DNA of 64,000 nucleotides from Ensifer sesbaniae (GTDB lineage Bacteria; Pseudomonadota; Alphaproteobacteria; Rhizobiales; Rhizobiaceae): assembly GCF_013283665.1 (NCBI RefSeq), contig NZ_JABEKU010000002.1, positions 2,009,960 to 2,073,959 of the forward strand. The letters run 5' to 3'. The position numbers were made by a program, and so were the translations under genes. How positions within the stretch are numbered: position 1 is the stretch's first letter; each line of letters opens with the position of its first letter. Positions 51,906 to 63,875 of the stretch are shown one piece after another. A model generated the notes under the pieces. The model saw nothing but the letters and a program-made list of their open reading frames with translations, ran no database searches and was not told the DNA's origin.

Positions 51906-52496
51906 TTATCGCGACCGATACGGATCCTTCGGCTGCCGGTCGGACGACAGCGTCGGGCGGGCGCGCGCGGTCAGTGCCTCGATCGCATCGGCCAAGTGCA
52001 CCTCGGCGATATTGTAGTCGCCGCGTGCGACCCTGACCCTGTGTGCCTCCATCAGCACCTCGGCATGGCTGTGGCTCGGCGGCGGCTCGAAGCGATAGGA
52101 GGCAAGTTCGATCAGCAGCCCCAAAGGATCCTCGAAGTAGATCGAGTCCATGAAGCCGCGATCCTTGACGCCACTGTGCTGGATGTTCCGCTCGTCGAGT
52201 CGCTCCACCGCCTGGTTGAACGTCGCGCGCGAGACGGCGAAGGCGATGTGGTGCACGCAGCCGATATCCGTCGGTGTTCGCTCGGGGGCGGGCTTGCGGT
52301 TCTCGTCGGTGAAGATGGTGATCAGGCGGCCATCGCCCGGGTCGAAATAGAGATGGCTTTCGCTTGCCCGGTCGAGGTTCGGCTGCTCGAAGATGAAGGG
52401 CATGCCGAGAAGCCCCTCCCAGAAATCGATCGACGTCTGCCGGTCGGCGCCGACGAGCGTGATGTGATGAACCCCTTGCGATTGCAGTTTTCGCAT
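51906..52496 (-). CDS. VOC-family (glyoxalase/extradiol dioxygenase-like) protein
   Basis: Protein of 196 residues with two betaalphabetabetabeta modules, typical of VOC metalloenzymes. Probable metal ligands are the histidine in GVHHITLVGAD, the histidine in GCVHHIAFAV and the glutamate in LIELASYRF. The family covers glyoxalases, ring-cleaving dioxygenases and resistance proteins, so the reaction is unknown. ATG 52496 follows GGGAGG; upstream extension to 52652 has no ribosome site. Confidence 0.78.
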   Translation of the reverse strand: MRKLQSQGVHHITLVGADRQTSIDFWEGLLGMPFIFEQPNLDRASESHLYFDPGDGRLITIFTDENRKPAPERTPTDIGCVHHIAFAVSRATFNQAVERLDERNIQHSGVKDRGFMDSIYFEDPLGLLIELASYRFEPPPSHSHAEVLMEAHRVRVARGDYNIAEVHLADAIEALTARARPTLSSDRQPKDPYRSR

Positions 52497-52834
52497 GAAT
52501 GGCCTCCCGATGAAGCGGAGGACCGGGGCGAAACGGTATCTGGTTTCACCCTTTCCGCTGCACTCGATTGTCGTCCGTCGCGAGAAGAAGGCAAGCGCCA
52601 ATGCAGGGGGAAGCTGCGAGGAACGAGTTGAGCGCCAAGCATCAGGGATCATGCACGATGTAGCCGCAGGTCCCGATCAACAGGAGTTGCGGCCAGAAGC
52701 GGCCAAGCAGGCGCCCCATGAGGGCGAAGGGGCCGAACACTTCGGCGATCGACGTCATCGACACAACATAGTTGCACCGACCGGCGACAACAACCGCGCG
52801 AGACAGCAGAGAGCCAGAGACCTCCGCCTCCGTG
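52497..52834. other. intergenic region between VOC gene and methylmalonyl-CoA mutase gene
   Basis: Open frames here have antisense or random composition, and I see no gene, repeat or clear terminator. It separates the end of the mutase gene from the promoter of the VOC gene. Confidence 0.5.
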
Positions 52835-54973
52835 TCAGATATTGCGGCGCTTGCCCTCGATCAGGTCGAGCACGGCGCGCGCCGCGTCGAGCACGTTGGT
52901 GCCCGGGCCGAAGACGGCCGAAACGCCGTTGTCCATCAGGTAGTCATAGTCCTGGCGCGGGATGACACCGCCGCAGATGATGATGACATCTTCGCCGCTG
53001 CGCTTCTTCAGGGCTTCCGCGAGTTGCGGCATCAGGGTCTTGTGGCCGGCCGCAAGCGATGAGACGCCGATGACATTGACCTTGTTGGCCAGCGCCATGT
53101 CCGCAGCCTCATCCGGCGTCTGGAATAGCGGCCCCGCAAGTACGTCGAAGCCGATGTCGCCGAAGGCAGACGCGATCACCTTGGCGCCGCGGTCATGCCC
53201 GTCCTGGCCGAGCTTGGCAACCATGATCTTCGGCCTGCGGCCAAGTTTTGCCGAAACCTCGTCGAGACGTCCGGAGAGAACGTCGAGTTCCGGCTCGCCC
53301 TCGTAGGCCTTGCCGTAGATCTTGCTGACGACCTTGGGCGTTGCCGCGTGGTCGCCGAAAGCTCTGCGCATCGCGTCGGAAATCTCGCCGACGGTCGCGC
53401 GCGCCCGTGCCGCCTCAACGGCGGCGGCAAGCAGATTGCCTTCGCCGGTACGTGCCACCTCGGAAAGGGCGCCTAGAGTCTCCTCGACCTTGATGCTGTC
53501 GCGTCGCCGCTTGGTCTCCTCGATGCGGCGGATCTGCGCGGCTCGCACGGCGCTGTTGTCGATCTCGAGGATGTCGATCGGCTCCTCATTGTCGAGGCGG
53601 TACTTGTTGACGCCGACGATGATCTCCTCGCCCTTGTCGACCGCCGCCTGGCGACGGGTCGCCGCCTCTTCGATCAGCCGCTTCGGCAGGCCCGCATTGA
53701 CGGCGCGGGTCATGCCGCCCATCGCCTCGACCTCTTCGATCAGTAGCCAGGCTTTTTCTGCGAGCTCGTTGGTCAGGCTTTCGACGTAATAGGAGCCGGC
53801 GAGCGGATCGACCACCTTGGTGACACCGGTCTCGTGCTGCAGGATCAGCTGCGTGTTGCGGGCGATGCGTGCAGAAAACTCCGTCGGCAGCGCAATCGCC
53901 TCGTCGAAGGAGTTGGTGTGCAGTGATTGCGTCCCGCCGAGGGCCGCCGACATCGCCTCGAAGGCCGTGCGGATGATGTTGTTGTAGGGATCCTGCTCCT
54001 GCAGCGAGACGCCGGAGGTCTGGCAGTGGGTGCGCAGCATCAGCGAGGACGGCTTCCTCGGCTCGAACTCCTTCATGATCCGCGTCCAGAGCAGACGCGC
54101 TGCCCGCAGCTTCGCTGCCTCCATGAAGAAGTTCATGCCGATTGCGAAGAAGAAGGAGAGCCGGCCGGCGAAGTCATCGACATTCAGACCCTTCGCCAAC
54201 GCCGCGCGCACATATTCACGTCCGTCCGCGAGCGTGAAGGCGAGCTCCTGCACCAGCGTCGCGCCGGCCTCCTGCATGTGGTAGCCGGAAATCGAGATCG
54301 AGTTGAACTTCGGCATCTCCTTGGCCGTGTATTCGATGATATCGGCGACGATGCGCATCGACGGTTCGGGTGGGTAGATATAGGTGTTGCGGACCATGAA
54401 CTCCTTCAGGATGTCGTTCTGGATGGTGCCTGAAAGCTTGTCGCGCGAAACGCCCTGTTCTTCGCCGGCAACGATGAAGGAGGCGAGGATTGGGATGACC
54501 GCGCCGTTCATGGTCATCGACACCGACATTTCGTCGAGCGGGATTCCGTCGAACAGGATCTTCATGTCCTCGACCGAGTCGATCGCCACACCCGCCTTGC
54601 CGACATCGCCCTCGACGCGCGGATGATCGCTGTCGTAGCCGCGGTGGGTTGCAAGATCGAAGGCGACCGAAAGACCCTTCTGGCCCGCCGCGAGGTTCTT
54701 GCGGTAGAAGGCGTTCGAGGCCTCGGCGGTGGAGAAGCCCGCATATTGGCGGATCGTCCAGGGGCGGCCGGCATACATGGTGGCGCGCGGTCCGCGCAGG
54801 AATGGCTCGAAGCCCGGCAGCGAATTCAGATGATTGATGCTGGCGAGATCGTCGGCCGTGTAGAGCGGCTTTACCGCAATGCCCTCCGGCGTCTGCCAGG
54901 TGAGGCTTTCCGGCGCTGCCTTGAGTTCACGCTCGGCGAGCGCTTCCCAGTCCTTGATGGTCTTGTCGGTCAT
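52835..54973 (-). CDS. bhbA: methylmalonyl-CoA mutase (adenosylcobalamin-dependent)
   Basis: Single-chain mutase of 712 residues. The catalytic TIM barrel (about 30-550) carries [12 protein letters not shown] and [16 protein letters not shown], and the C-terminal B12 domain (about 575-710) carries DGHDRG (the cobalt-binding histidine), SSLAAGH and ICGGVIP. It converts methylmalonyl-CoA to succinyl-CoA. It lies downstream of pccB and pccA on the same strand, so propionyl-CoA is taken to the TCA cycle. bhbA is the S. meliloti name; scpA is a synonym. No epimerase gene is in the window. Confidence 0.94.
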   Translation of the reverse strand: MTDKTIKDWEALAERELKAAPESLTWQTPEGIAVKPLYTADDLASINHLNSLPGFEPFLRGPRATMYAGRPWTIRQYAGFSTAEASNAFYRKNLAAGQKGLSVAFDLATHRGYDSDHPRVEGDVGKAGVAIDSVEDMKILFDGIPLDEMSVSMTMNGAVIPILASFIVAGEEQGVSRDKLSGTIQNDILKEFMVRNTYIYPPEPSMRIVADIIEYTAKEMPKFNSISISGYHMQEAGATLVQELAFTLADGREYVRAALAKGLNVDDFAGRLSFFFAIGMNFFMEAAKLRAARLLWTRIMKEFEPRKPSSLMLRTHCQTSGVSLQEQDPYNNIIRTAFEAMSAALGGTQSLHTNSFDEAIALPTEFSARIARNTQLILQHETGVTKVVDPLAGSYYVESLTNELAEKAWLLIEEVEAMGGMTRAVNAGLPKRLIEEAATRRQAAVDKGEEIIVGVNKYRLDNEEPIDILEIDNSAVRAAQIRRIEETKRRRDSIKVEETLGALSEVARTGEGNLLAAAVEAARARATVGEISDAMRRAFGDHAATPKVVSKIYGKAYEGEPELDVLSGRLDEVSAKLGRRPKIMVAKLGQDGHDRGAKVIASAFGDIGFDVLAGPLFQTPDEAADMALANKVNVIGVSSLAAGHKTLMPQLAEALKKRSGEDVIIICGGVIPRQDYDYLMDNGVSAVFGPGTNVLDAARAVLDLIEGKRRNI

Positions 54974-55013
54974 CGGATGTTCTCCTGGACGATGGCGTCG
55001 ACGGCGAGCGCCA

Positions 55014-57017
<2,004 letters not shown>

Positions 57018-57047
57018 TTGTTTCTCTTTCAAAGCCTTCATGGCGCG

Positions 57048-57350
57048 TCAGCGTTTGAATTTGCGGCGATAGGGCAAAAGCGCGATCGACGATGCCGCGG
57101 CAGCACCTGCGAAGAGCAAAGTGAAGGGCACGACGACCATGAGGGTCGCGAGAACCGGGCTGGTGGAGCGGGCGATATGGGTACCGACGGCGCCGATGTT
57201 GAGCCAGATGAGCACCCCGGCCGTCAGCGCCCCGATCGCCCCGCCGATCAGCGCGTTGACGCTCATGTAACGCAGCATCTGCCAATGGTCGCGCCGGGCC
57301 TCTTCCGGCGTCATGACGCGCTCTGGCTCCCGTTCCATCATCGCCTCCAT
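57048..57350 (-). CDS. small membrane protein between pccB and pccA
   Basis: Protein of 100 residues with an acidic N-terminal part (PERVMTPEEARRDHWQML) and two hydrophobic segments (about 32-55 and 63-90), ending with RRKFKR. ATG 57350 shares its base with the pccB stop (TGATG). Function unknown. It ends seven bases before the upstream alternative pccA start, so it is part of the pcc operon. Confidence 0.65.
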   Translation of the reverse strand: MEAMMEREPERVMTPEEARRDHWQMLRYMSVNALIGGAIGALTAGVLIWLNIGAVGTHIARSTSPVLATLMVVVPFTLLFAGAAAASSIALLPYRRKFKR

Positions 57351-58882
57351 CAGAGCGGGATCGTATCGTGCTTACGCCAACGAACATCGACCTGCTTGTT
57401 GCGTAGCGATGCGAAGGCGCGGGCGATGCGGCGCCGCGACGAATGCGGCATGATCACCTCGTCGATGAAGCCGCGTTCGGCCGCCACGAACGGGTTGGCG
57501 AAGCGTTCTTCATATCCCTTCGTTCGCGCGGCGATCTTCTCGGCGTCGCCGAGTTCCGAACGGTAGAGGATTTCGGTCGCGCCTTTGGCACCCATCACAG
57601 CGATCTCGGCGGTCGGCCAGGCATAGTTGACGTCGGCGCCGATGTGCTTGGAGGCCATGACGTCATAGGCGCCGCCATAGGCCTTGCGAGTGATCAGCGT
57701 CACCATCGGCACGGTCGCCTGGCTATAGGCGAAGAGCAGCTTGGCGCCGTGCTTGATTACGCCGCCATATTCCTGGCTCGTGCCGGGCAGGAAGCCAGGC
57801 ACGTCGACGAGCGTCAGGATCGGAATCGAGAAGGCATCGCAAAAGCGCACGAAGCGGGCGGCCTTGCGTGAACTGTCGATATCGAGGCAGCCGGCGAGCA
57901 CCGTAGGCTGGTTGGCGACGACGCCGACCGTCTGGCCTTCCATGCGGATGAAGCCGGTGATGATGTTCCTAGCGAAGCTCTGCTGAAGTTCGAAGAAATC
58001 ACCCTCGTCGGCAAGAGCCAGGATCAGTTCCTTCATGTCGTAAGGCTTGCTGGCGCTATCGGGGATCAGGCTGTCGAGACGCATTTCGAGCCGCGACGGG
58101 TCGTCGTGGAAGGGACGAACCGGCGGTTTCTCGCGATTGTTGAGCGGCAGGAAGTCGAAGAGCAGGCGCGTCGCTTCGAGCGCTTCGATGTCATTTTCAT
58201 AGGCGCCGTCGGCGACCGAAGACTTTGAGGTGTGCGTGCGTGCGCCGCCGAGTTCTTCCGCCGTGACGATCTCGTTCGTCACCGTCTTCACGACATCGGG
58301 GCCGGTCACGAACATGTAGGACGAGTCACGGACCATGAAGATAAAGTCGGTCATGGCGGGCGAATAGACCGCGCCGCCGGCACAGGGGCCCATGATCACC
58401 GAAATCTGCGGAATGACGCCGGAGGCTTCGGCATTGCGGCGGAAGACCTCGGCATAGCCGGCAAGCGAGGCAACGCCTTCCTGGATACGGGCGCCGCCTG
58501 AATCATTGAGGCCGATGACCGGCGCGCCGTTTCTGACCGCCATATCCATGATCTTGCAGATCTTCTGCGCGTGGGTTTCGGAGAGCGAACCGCCGAGCAC
58601 GGTGAAGTCCTGGGAGAAGACATAGACCTGACGGCCATTGATCGTGCCCCAGCCGGTAACGACGCCATCGCCGGCGACCTTTTGGCTCTCCATGCCAAAA
58701 TCGACGCAGCGGTGGGTGACGTACATGTCGTATTCTTCGAAGGAGCCCTCATCGAGCAGCACTTCGATGCGTTCGCGTGCCGTCAGCTTGCCTTTGCCAT
58801 GCTGGGCGTCGATCCGCCGCTGGCCGCCGCCGGCTCTTGCTTCGGCCCTGCGGGCTTCGACCTGTTCTAGTATGGCGCGCAT
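57350..58882 (-). CDS. pccB: propionyl-CoA carboxylase beta subunit (carboxyltransferase)
   Basis: Carboxyltransferase of 510 residues with both crotonase-fold halves: [20 protein letters not shown] and [16 protein letters not shown] in the first, [20 protein letters not shown] and [15 protein letters not shown] in the second. It transfers carboxyl from biotin on PccA to propionyl-CoA, giving (S)-methylmalonyl-CoA. It is the first gene of the leftward operon and is divergent from pccR. Confidence 0.95.
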   Translation of the reverse strand: MRAILEQVEARRAEARAGGGQRRIDAQHGKGKLTARERIEVLLDEGSFEEYDMYVTHRCVDFGMESQKVAGDGVVTGWGTINGRQVYVFSQDFTVLGGSLSETHAQKICKIMDMAVRNGAPVIGLNDSGGARIQEGVASLAGYAEVFRRNAEASGVIPQISVIMGPCAGGAVYSPAMTDFIFMVRDSSYMFVTGPDVVKTVTNEIVTAEELGGARTHTSKSSVADGAYENDIEALEATRLLFDFLPLNNREKPPVRPFHDDPSRLEMRLDSLIPDSASKPYDMKELILALADEGDFFELQQSFARNIITGFIRMEGQTVGVVANQPTVLAGCLDIDSSRKAARFVRFCDAFSIPILTLVDVPGFLPGTSQEYGGVIKHGAKLLFAYSQATVPMVTLITRKAYGGAYDVMASKHIGADVNYAWPTAEIAVMGAKGATEILYRSELGDAEKIAARTKGYEERFANPFVAAERGFIDEVIMPHSSRRRIARAFASLRNKQVDVRWRKHDTIPL

Positions 58883-59040
58883 GGTGCCCTCCCGATTTTT
58901 TCACTGCCCGGCTTTTTCAACGATTGTGCAGAGGCGCTTCGAGCTTCGCAATAGCGTCGAAGGTCGGATGGAAAAACGTCCCTTCATGTGCAAATGTGAA
59001 ATAGAGAATTTTGTGAAACGTAAATTGCAAAGTTGCGAAC
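58883..59040. promoter_or_regulatory. divergent pccB/pccR promoter with PccR-type motifs
   Basis: The A+T-rich gap carries TTGCAAA-G-TTGCGAA at 59025-59039, directly before the pccR ATG, and TGTGCAAATGTGAAAT near 58987. PccR/RamB-type regulators bind TTTGCAAA-type repeats (recalled; in Rhodobacter sphaeroides TTTGCAAA-N4-TTTGCAAA), so these are probable operators. No Shine-Dalgarno site precedes the pccR start. Confidence 0.55.
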
Positions 59041-60459
59041 ATGGCGATCGGCAAGCTTTATATCGGCCGCAAGGTCAGGGAACTGCGGGAGGCGAACAGG
59101 GCGACGCAAGGTCAGTTCGCCGAGCGCATCGGCATCTCCACCAGCTATCTCAACCAGATCGAAAACAACCAACGGCCGGTCTCGGCCGCCGTGCTTCTGG
59201 CACTGGCCGAAAAGTTCCAGATCGATATTGCCGAGCTTTCGACTGGCGAGGGCGATCGCCTGCTCTCGGCGCTCTCGGAGGCTCTCAGCGATCCCTTGTT
59301 CGAGACCTATTCGGCAAGCCTGCAGGAGCTGAAGCTCGTCGCGCAGAACGCGCCGGGGCTGGCGCATGCACTAATCACCTGTCACCAGGCCTATCGCCGC
59401 AACAGCGAACAGCTTGCAAGCATCGATGACACGATCGGCCGCGGCGGGCCCTTCGTCGAAACAACGCCCTATGAGGAAGTGCGCGACTTCTTCCATTTCG
59501 TCGACAATTACATTCACGAGATCGACATGCTTGCGGAGCGGCTCGCCGGGGAACTCGGACTCGGTGAGGGTGACAATCACGCCGCACTTGCAAGCTATCT
59601 GGAGCAGCGCCATGGCGTGCGGGTCGTTCGCGGCGCCGCCGGCGACGAGGCGATCCGTCGCTTCGATCCGCGGGCCCGGCTTCTCACCCTCAACCCCTAT
59701 GCGCCGGCGGCGACCCGTGATTTCCAGATCGCGTTGCAGATCGCTCAGCTTCATGCCCGCGAGGAGATCGACCGGGTGGCCGGCGGCGCCGGCTTTCGCA
59801 CCGAAGAGGCCTATGAGATCTGCCGCATCGGCCTGCAGAACTACTTCGCCGGTGCCCTGATCCTGCCCTATCAGGCCTTTTCAAAGACCGCCCGTGACTT
59901 GAGGCACGACATCGAGCTGCTCTCCGCCCGCTTTGGCGCGTCGCTGGAACAGGTCTGCCACCGCCTCTCGACGCTGCAACGGCCGGGACAGAAGGGTATA
60001 CCGATCTTCTTTGCCCGCATCGACCGGGCCGGCAACATCACCAAGCGCCACAGTGCCGCGAAGCTGCAATTTGCCCGTTTCGGTGCGGCTTGTCCGCTCT
60101 GGAACGTGCACCAGGCGTTCGAGGCGCCCGGCCGGATCATCCGGCAACTGGCCGAGACGCCTGACGGAGTTCGCTACCTCTGTCTCGCCACCCAGATCAC
60201 CAAGGGGGGTGGCGGTTTCCGCGCCGCGCAGCCGCGTTATGCGCTGGCGCTCGGCTGCGAGATCTCTTACGCCGATGCCTTCGTCTATGCCGACGACATG
60301 GATCTCGGTAACCGCGCCGCTTTCGATCCGATCGGCATTTCCTGTCGCATCTGCGAGCGGACGAAATGCGCGAGCCGCGCCGTACCGCCTTTGAAGCGCC
60401 GGCTGATCGTGGATCATGACTTACGCGGCGCTCTGCCGTATCGTTTAAGCGAGAGTTGA
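59041..60459 (+). CDS. pccR: PccR, XRE/ScfR-family regulator of propionyl-CoA metabolism
   Basis: Protein of 472 residues. The N-terminal XRE helix-turn-helix is at about 9-63 (TQGQFAERIGISTSYLNQIE). The middle has the IrrE-like region (HGVRVVRGAAGDEAIRR, then ALQIAQLHAREEIDRV), and the C-terminal ScfR domain ends in a cysteine cluster (CRICERTKC). This is the short-chain-acyl-CoA-sensing family. It is divergent from pccB and should activate or repress the pcc operon according to acyl-CoA. No ribosome site is visible before ATG 59041, so it may be leaderless. Confidence 0.85.
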   Translation: MAIGKLYIGRKVRELREANRATQGQFAERIGISTSYLNQIENNQRPVSAAVLLALAEKFQIDIAELSTGEGDRLLSALSEALSDPLFETYSASLQELKLVAQNAPGLAHALITCHQAYRRNSEQLASIDDTIGRGGPFVETTPYEEVRDFFHFVDNYIHEIDMLAERLAGELGLGEGDNHAALASYLEQRHGVRVVRGAAGDEAIRRFDPRARLLTLNPYAPAATRDFQIALQIAQLHAREEIDRVAGGAGFRTEEAYEICRIGLQNYFAGALILPYQAFSKTARDLRHDIELLSARFGASLEQVCHRLSTLQRPGQKGIPIFFARIDRAGNITKRHSAAKLQFARFGAACPLWNVHQAFEAPGRIIRQLAETPDGVRYLCLATQITKGGGGFRAAQPRYALALGCEISYADAFVYADDMDLGNRAAFDPIGISCRICERTKCASRAVPPLKRRLIVDHDLRGALPYRLSES

Positions 60460-60550
60460 TTTGGGGCGTCTGTTCATTTTTGAACAGAACCTGTGAGAAG
60501 TTGCATCTGTGCCGGTACGAAGTTTGGTGTAACTAGGCCCCCTACGCCTA

Positions 60551-60595
60551 CAACAGTGCCGCGCGTCTTGTGAGACGCGCAAAGGTCGCAGTAGG
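60551..60595 (+). repeat. partial composite palindromic repeat, copy E
   Basis: CAACAGTGCCGCGCGTC...GAGACGCGC...GCAGTAG, the GACGCGC-type inverted repeat seen in copies A-C, in the gap after pccR. The flanking GACTCTGAGGTGCTGCAG matches the linker of copy B. The second stem is missing or decayed. Confidence 0.6.
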
Positions 60596-60658
60596 ACTCT
60601 GAGGTGCTGCAGGTTTAAAAGAACCTGCGGCAGGTATGCGGTCAGGGAGGACGTGCAT

Positions 60659-61801
60659 ATGGATTTTCGCTTGTCGGAGGAGCAGGAGGCCATTCGTCAG
60701 ATGGCGCTCGATTTCGCCCGCGACGAACTCGCCCCTCACGCAATCGACTGGGACCAGCAAAAGCACTTTCCGGTCGATACACTACGCGGTGCCGCGGCCC
60801 TCGGCATGGCCGGCATCTATGTCCGTGATGATGTCGGCGGCACGGGGCTGACCCGGCTCGATGCCGCGATCATCATCGAGGCGCTTGCGACCGGCTGCCC
60901 GGCCGTCGCCTCCTTCGTCTCGATCCACAACATGTGTGCCGGCATGATCGACCGCTACGGCACGGACGAACAGCGGCAGCGGCTGCTGCCGAAGCTTTTG
61001 ACGATGGAAGTGCTTGCAAGCTACTGCCTGACCGAGCCCGGCTCGGGCTCCGATGCGGCAGCCCTGAAGACCAAGGCGGTGAAGGACGGCGACAGCTATG
61101 TGCTGACCGGCCAGAAGCAGTTCATCTCCGGGGCTGGTGAATCCGGCCTCTACGTCATCATGGCCAGAACCGGCGAGGAGGGCCCCAAGGGCATTTCCAC
61201 CTTCGTCATCGAGAAGGACGCCCCTGGCCTGACGTTCGGCGCCAATGAGAAGAAGATGGGCTGGCACGTCCAGCCCACCCGCGCTGTAATGCTCGATGGC
61301 GTGCGCGTGCCGGCGGAAAACCGTCTGGGTGCGGAAGGCGATGGCTTCAAGATCGCGATGGGTGGGCTCGATGGCGGCCGTCTCAACATCGCCGCCGCGT
61401 CCCTCGGCGGCGCCCAGACCGCCTTCGAGAAAGCGCTGGCTTACGTCCAGGAGCGCCGTGCCTTCGGCAAGGCGATCGGCGAATTCCAGGCGCTGCAATT
61501 CCGTCTGGCCGACATGGCAACCGATCTCGAAATCGCCCGGACGTTCCTGTGGCGTGCCGCTTCGGCGCTGGATGCCGGCGACGCGGAAGCGACTAAACTT
61601 TGCGCGATGGCCAAACGCTTCGTCACCGACCGATGCTTCGCTGTCGCAAACGACGCCCTACAGCTTCACGGCGGCTACGGCTATCTCGCCGATTATGGCG
61701 TCGAGAAGATTGTCAGGGATCTGCGGGTGCACCAGATCCTCGAAGGTACCAACGAGATCATGCGCCTCATTGTTGCGCGTTCCATCATCGGCCGGAAATA
61801 G
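60659..61801 (+). CDS. acyl-CoA dehydrogenase, isobutyryl-CoA dehydrogenase type
   Basis: FAD-dependent dehydrogenase of 380 residues: ACAD N-terminal, middle (YCLTEPGSGSDAAALKT near residue 120) and C-terminal domains (GGYGYLADYGVEKIVRDLRV with the catalytic base region EGTNEIMRLIVARSI). It resembles isobutyryl-CoA dehydrogenases and would oxidise isobutyryl-CoA to methacrylyl-CoA in valine breakdown, supported by the two following genes. ATG 60659 follows AGGGAGG. Substrate is inferred. Confidence 0.83.
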   Translation: MDFRLSEEQEAIRQMALDFARDELAPHAIDWDQQKHFPVDTLRGAAALGMAGIYVRDDVGGTGLTRLDAAIIIEALATGCPAVASFVSIHNMCAGMIDRYGTDEQRQRLLPKLLTMEVLASYCLTEPGSGSDAAALKTKAVKDGDSYVLTGQKQFISGAGESGLYVIMARTGEEGPKGISTFVIEKDAPGLTFGANEKKMGWHVQPTRAVMLDGVRVPAENRLGAEGDGFKIAMGGLDGGRLNIAAASLGGAQTAFEKALAYVQERRAFGKAIGEFQALQFRLADMATDLEIARTFLWRAASALDAGDAEATKLCAMAKRFVTDRCFAVANDALQLHGGYGYLADYGVEKIVRDLRVHQILEGTNEIMRLIVARSIIGRK

Positions 61802-61824
61802 GCCGGAAACAGAAAGGACCGTTC

Positions 61825-62877
61825 ATGGACATGCAGGCGCCAGAAGTCATCGTCGAGCGGCAGGGAGCGATCGGCAGGATCCGGCTTAATCGAACGCGGG
61901 CGCTGAACAGTCTCAACGTGCCGATGATCCGACTGATCGCGGCGGCCCTGACCGAATTCGAAAACGACCCGGCTGTTGCGGCGGTGCTCGTGACCGGCGA
62001 GGGCGAGCGCGGGCTTTGCGCCGGCGGCGACATTCGCATGATCTACGAGAGCGGTCGCGAGCGGCCGGCGGAAGGTGCGCAGTTCTGGCGCGAGGAATTT
62101 ATCGTCAACAGCCGCATCTCCGGCTACCGCAAGCCGTATATCGCGATCATGGATGGTATCGTCATGGGCGGCGGTGTCGGGATTTCCGCCCATGGCAGCC
62201 ACCGCATCGTCACCGAACGCACGCGGCTGGCGATGCCGGAGACCGGGATCGGCTATTTCCCCGACGTGGGCGCGACCTGGCTGCTGCCGAAAGCCCCCGG
62301 CGAATTCGGCACCTATCTCGGGCTGACCGGCCGGGATATCGTCGCTGCGGATGCCATCCATGCCCGGCTTGCGGACAGCTTCGTTACGTCGCACAAGCTG
62401 GAGGTGCTCGTCGCGGATCTTGCGAGGCTGCCGGCAACGGCAGGGCGCGGTGATGTTGATGCGGTGATTGCAAGGCATTCGTCTGAAGCTCCGCCCACGC
62501 CGCTTCAGCACCATCTTGCACTGATCGATCGCTGCTTCGCCTTCGATACGGTGGAGGAAATCCTGGCGGCGCTTGCGGCGGACGGCTCCGATTTCGCGAA
62601 GGAAACGCTGGCGCTGCTCTATTCCCGTTCGGCCCTGAGCATGAAGCTTACACTCGACCTTTTGCGCGCCGGCCGTCGCAGTGCGTCGCTGAACGAATGC
62701 CTCGAACGGGAATATTCTGCGACGCTCGGCATGCTTTCCAACGACGACTTCTACGAAGGCGTGCGTGCCGCGGTGATCGACAAGGACCGTAGTCCAAAAT
62801 GGAATGTTGCGCTGGCCGACGTCACGCCTGAGATGCTCTTGCGTTTCGCCAGAAAGGACCACCCGCCGCTGTTCTAG
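61825..62877 (+). CDS. 3-hydroxyisobutyryl-CoA hydrolase (crotonase family)
   Basis: Crotonase-fold protein of 350 residues with the HIBCH-type signature: LCAGGDIRMIYESGR near residue 65, MDGIVMGGGVGISAHGSHRI, then PETGIGYFPDVGATWLLPK and a long C-terminal extension. It hydrolyses 3-hydroxyisobutyryl-CoA to 3-hydroxyisobutyrate and CoA. It follows the acyl-CoA dehydrogenase by 23 bases with AGAAAGGA as ribosome site. Confidence 0.9.
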   Translation: MDMQAPEVIVERQGAIGRIRLNRTRALNSLNVPMIRLIAAALTEFENDPAVAAVLVTGEGERGLCAGGDIRMIYESGRERPAEGAQFWREEFIVNSRISGYRKPYIAIMDGIVMGGGVGISAHGSHRIVTERTRLAMPETGIGYFPDVGATWLLPKAPGEFGTYLGLTGRDIVAADAIHARLADSFVTSHKLEVLVADLARLPATAGRGDVDAVIARHSSEAPPTPLQHHLALIDRCFAFDTVEEILAALAADGSDFAKETLALLYSRSALSMKLTLDLLRAGRRSASLNECLEREYSATLGMLSNDDFYEGVRAAVIDKDRSPKWNVALADVTPEMLLRFARKDHPPLF

Positions 62878-62933
62878 CGCCTGAGGATGGGGCGCATGTC
62901 GGCTTGGCCGAGTTTCAATGCAGGAGGAGTAAC

Positions 62934-63830
62934 ATGACGAAGATCGCCTTTATCGGGCTCGGCAACATGGGCGGACCGATGGCCGCCAATCTGGTGAAGG
63001 CGGGCCACGCCGTCAGCGGCTTCGACCTGTCGGAAGCCTCGCGCAATGCCGCGGCAAAGACCGGGATCGCCGTCGCCGGCTCGATCGCCCATGCGGTGCG
63101 CGGCGCCGAGTGCGTGATCACCATGCTGCCTGCCGGCACCCATGTTCTCTATGTCTGGGATGAGCTTCTCGGCTTCGTCGATCCGGGCACGCTCCTGATC
63201 GACAGTTCGACGATCGATGTCGACAGCGCCCGCAAGGCGCATGCCCTTGCGGAAAAGATCGGTTGCCCATCTCTCGATGCGCCGGTTTCCGGGGGAACCG
63301 GTGGTGCTGCGGCCGGCACGCTCACCTTCATGGTTGGCGGCAGCGATGACGCCTTTGCCCGCGGCAAGCCGCTGCTCGAGGCCATGGGCAAGAAGATCGT
63401 CCATTGCGGCGGGGTCGGCGCCGGCCAGGCGGCAAAGATCTGCAACAACATGATCCTCGGCATTTCCATGGCAGGGGTTTGCGAAGCCTTTGTGCTCGCG
63501 GAACGGCTGGGGCTGTCGCACCAAGCGCTGTTCGACGTCGCCTCGACCTCGTCCGGGCAATGCTGGTCGCTGACGACCTATTGCCCGGTGCCGGGTCCGG
63601 TCCCGACCTCGCCCGCCAACAACGACTATAAGCCGGGCTTTGCCGCGAGCCTGATGCTGAAGGATCTGAAGCTTTCGCAGCAGGCGGCAAGTGCCAGCGG
63701 TGCGACGACGCCGATGGGCGCGCAGGCCGCGCAGCTCTATTCGATGTTCGAGACGCTCGGTCATGGTGGCGAGGACTTTTCCGCCTTGATCCGGCTGCTG
63801 CGCGGCAACGATGAGGTAAAGGCCGGCTAA
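62934..63830 (+). CDS. mmsB: 3-hydroxyisobutyrate dehydrogenase (MmsB)
   Basis: Protein of 298 residues of the beta-hydroxyacid dehydrogenase family: NAD-binding IGLGNMGGPMAANLVKAGH at the start, substrate motif DAPVSGGTGGAAAGTL, catalytic lysine in GAGQAAKICNNM, and the C-terminal MLKDLKLS. It oxidises 3-hydroxyisobutyrate to methylmalonate semialdehyde. CAGGAGGAG is the ribosome site. MmsA, which would give propionyl-CoA for the neighbouring pcc genes, is not in the window. Confidence 0.92.
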   Translation: MTKIAFIGLGNMGGPMAANLVKAGHAVSGFDLSEASRNAAAKTGIAVAGSIAHAVRGAECVITMLPAGTHVLYVWDELLGFVDPGTLLIDSSTIDVDSARKAHALAEKIGCPSLDAPVSGGTGGAAAGTLTFMVGGSDDAFARGKPLLEAMGKKIVHCGGVGAGQAAKICNNMILGISMAGVCEAFVLAERLGLSHQALFDVASTSSGQCWSLTTYCPVPGPVPTSPANNDYKPGFAASLMLKDLKLSQQAASASGATTPMGAQAAQLYSMFETLGHGGEDFSALIRLLRGNDEVKAG

Positions 63831-63847
63831 TCCATCCACGTCCATGG

Positions 63848-63875
63848 ATTTTTGCCCGTTTGACCGGGCGAAAAT
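63848..63875 (+). terminator. terminator-like hairpin after mmsB
   Basis: ATTTTTGCCCG-TTTGAC-CGGGCGAAAAT: GCCCG and CGGGC stem with A/T flanks that pair further, 18 bases past the mmsB stop, followed by TCTGCTCTTTATG. The symmetry suggests use from both directions. Confidence 0.6.
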
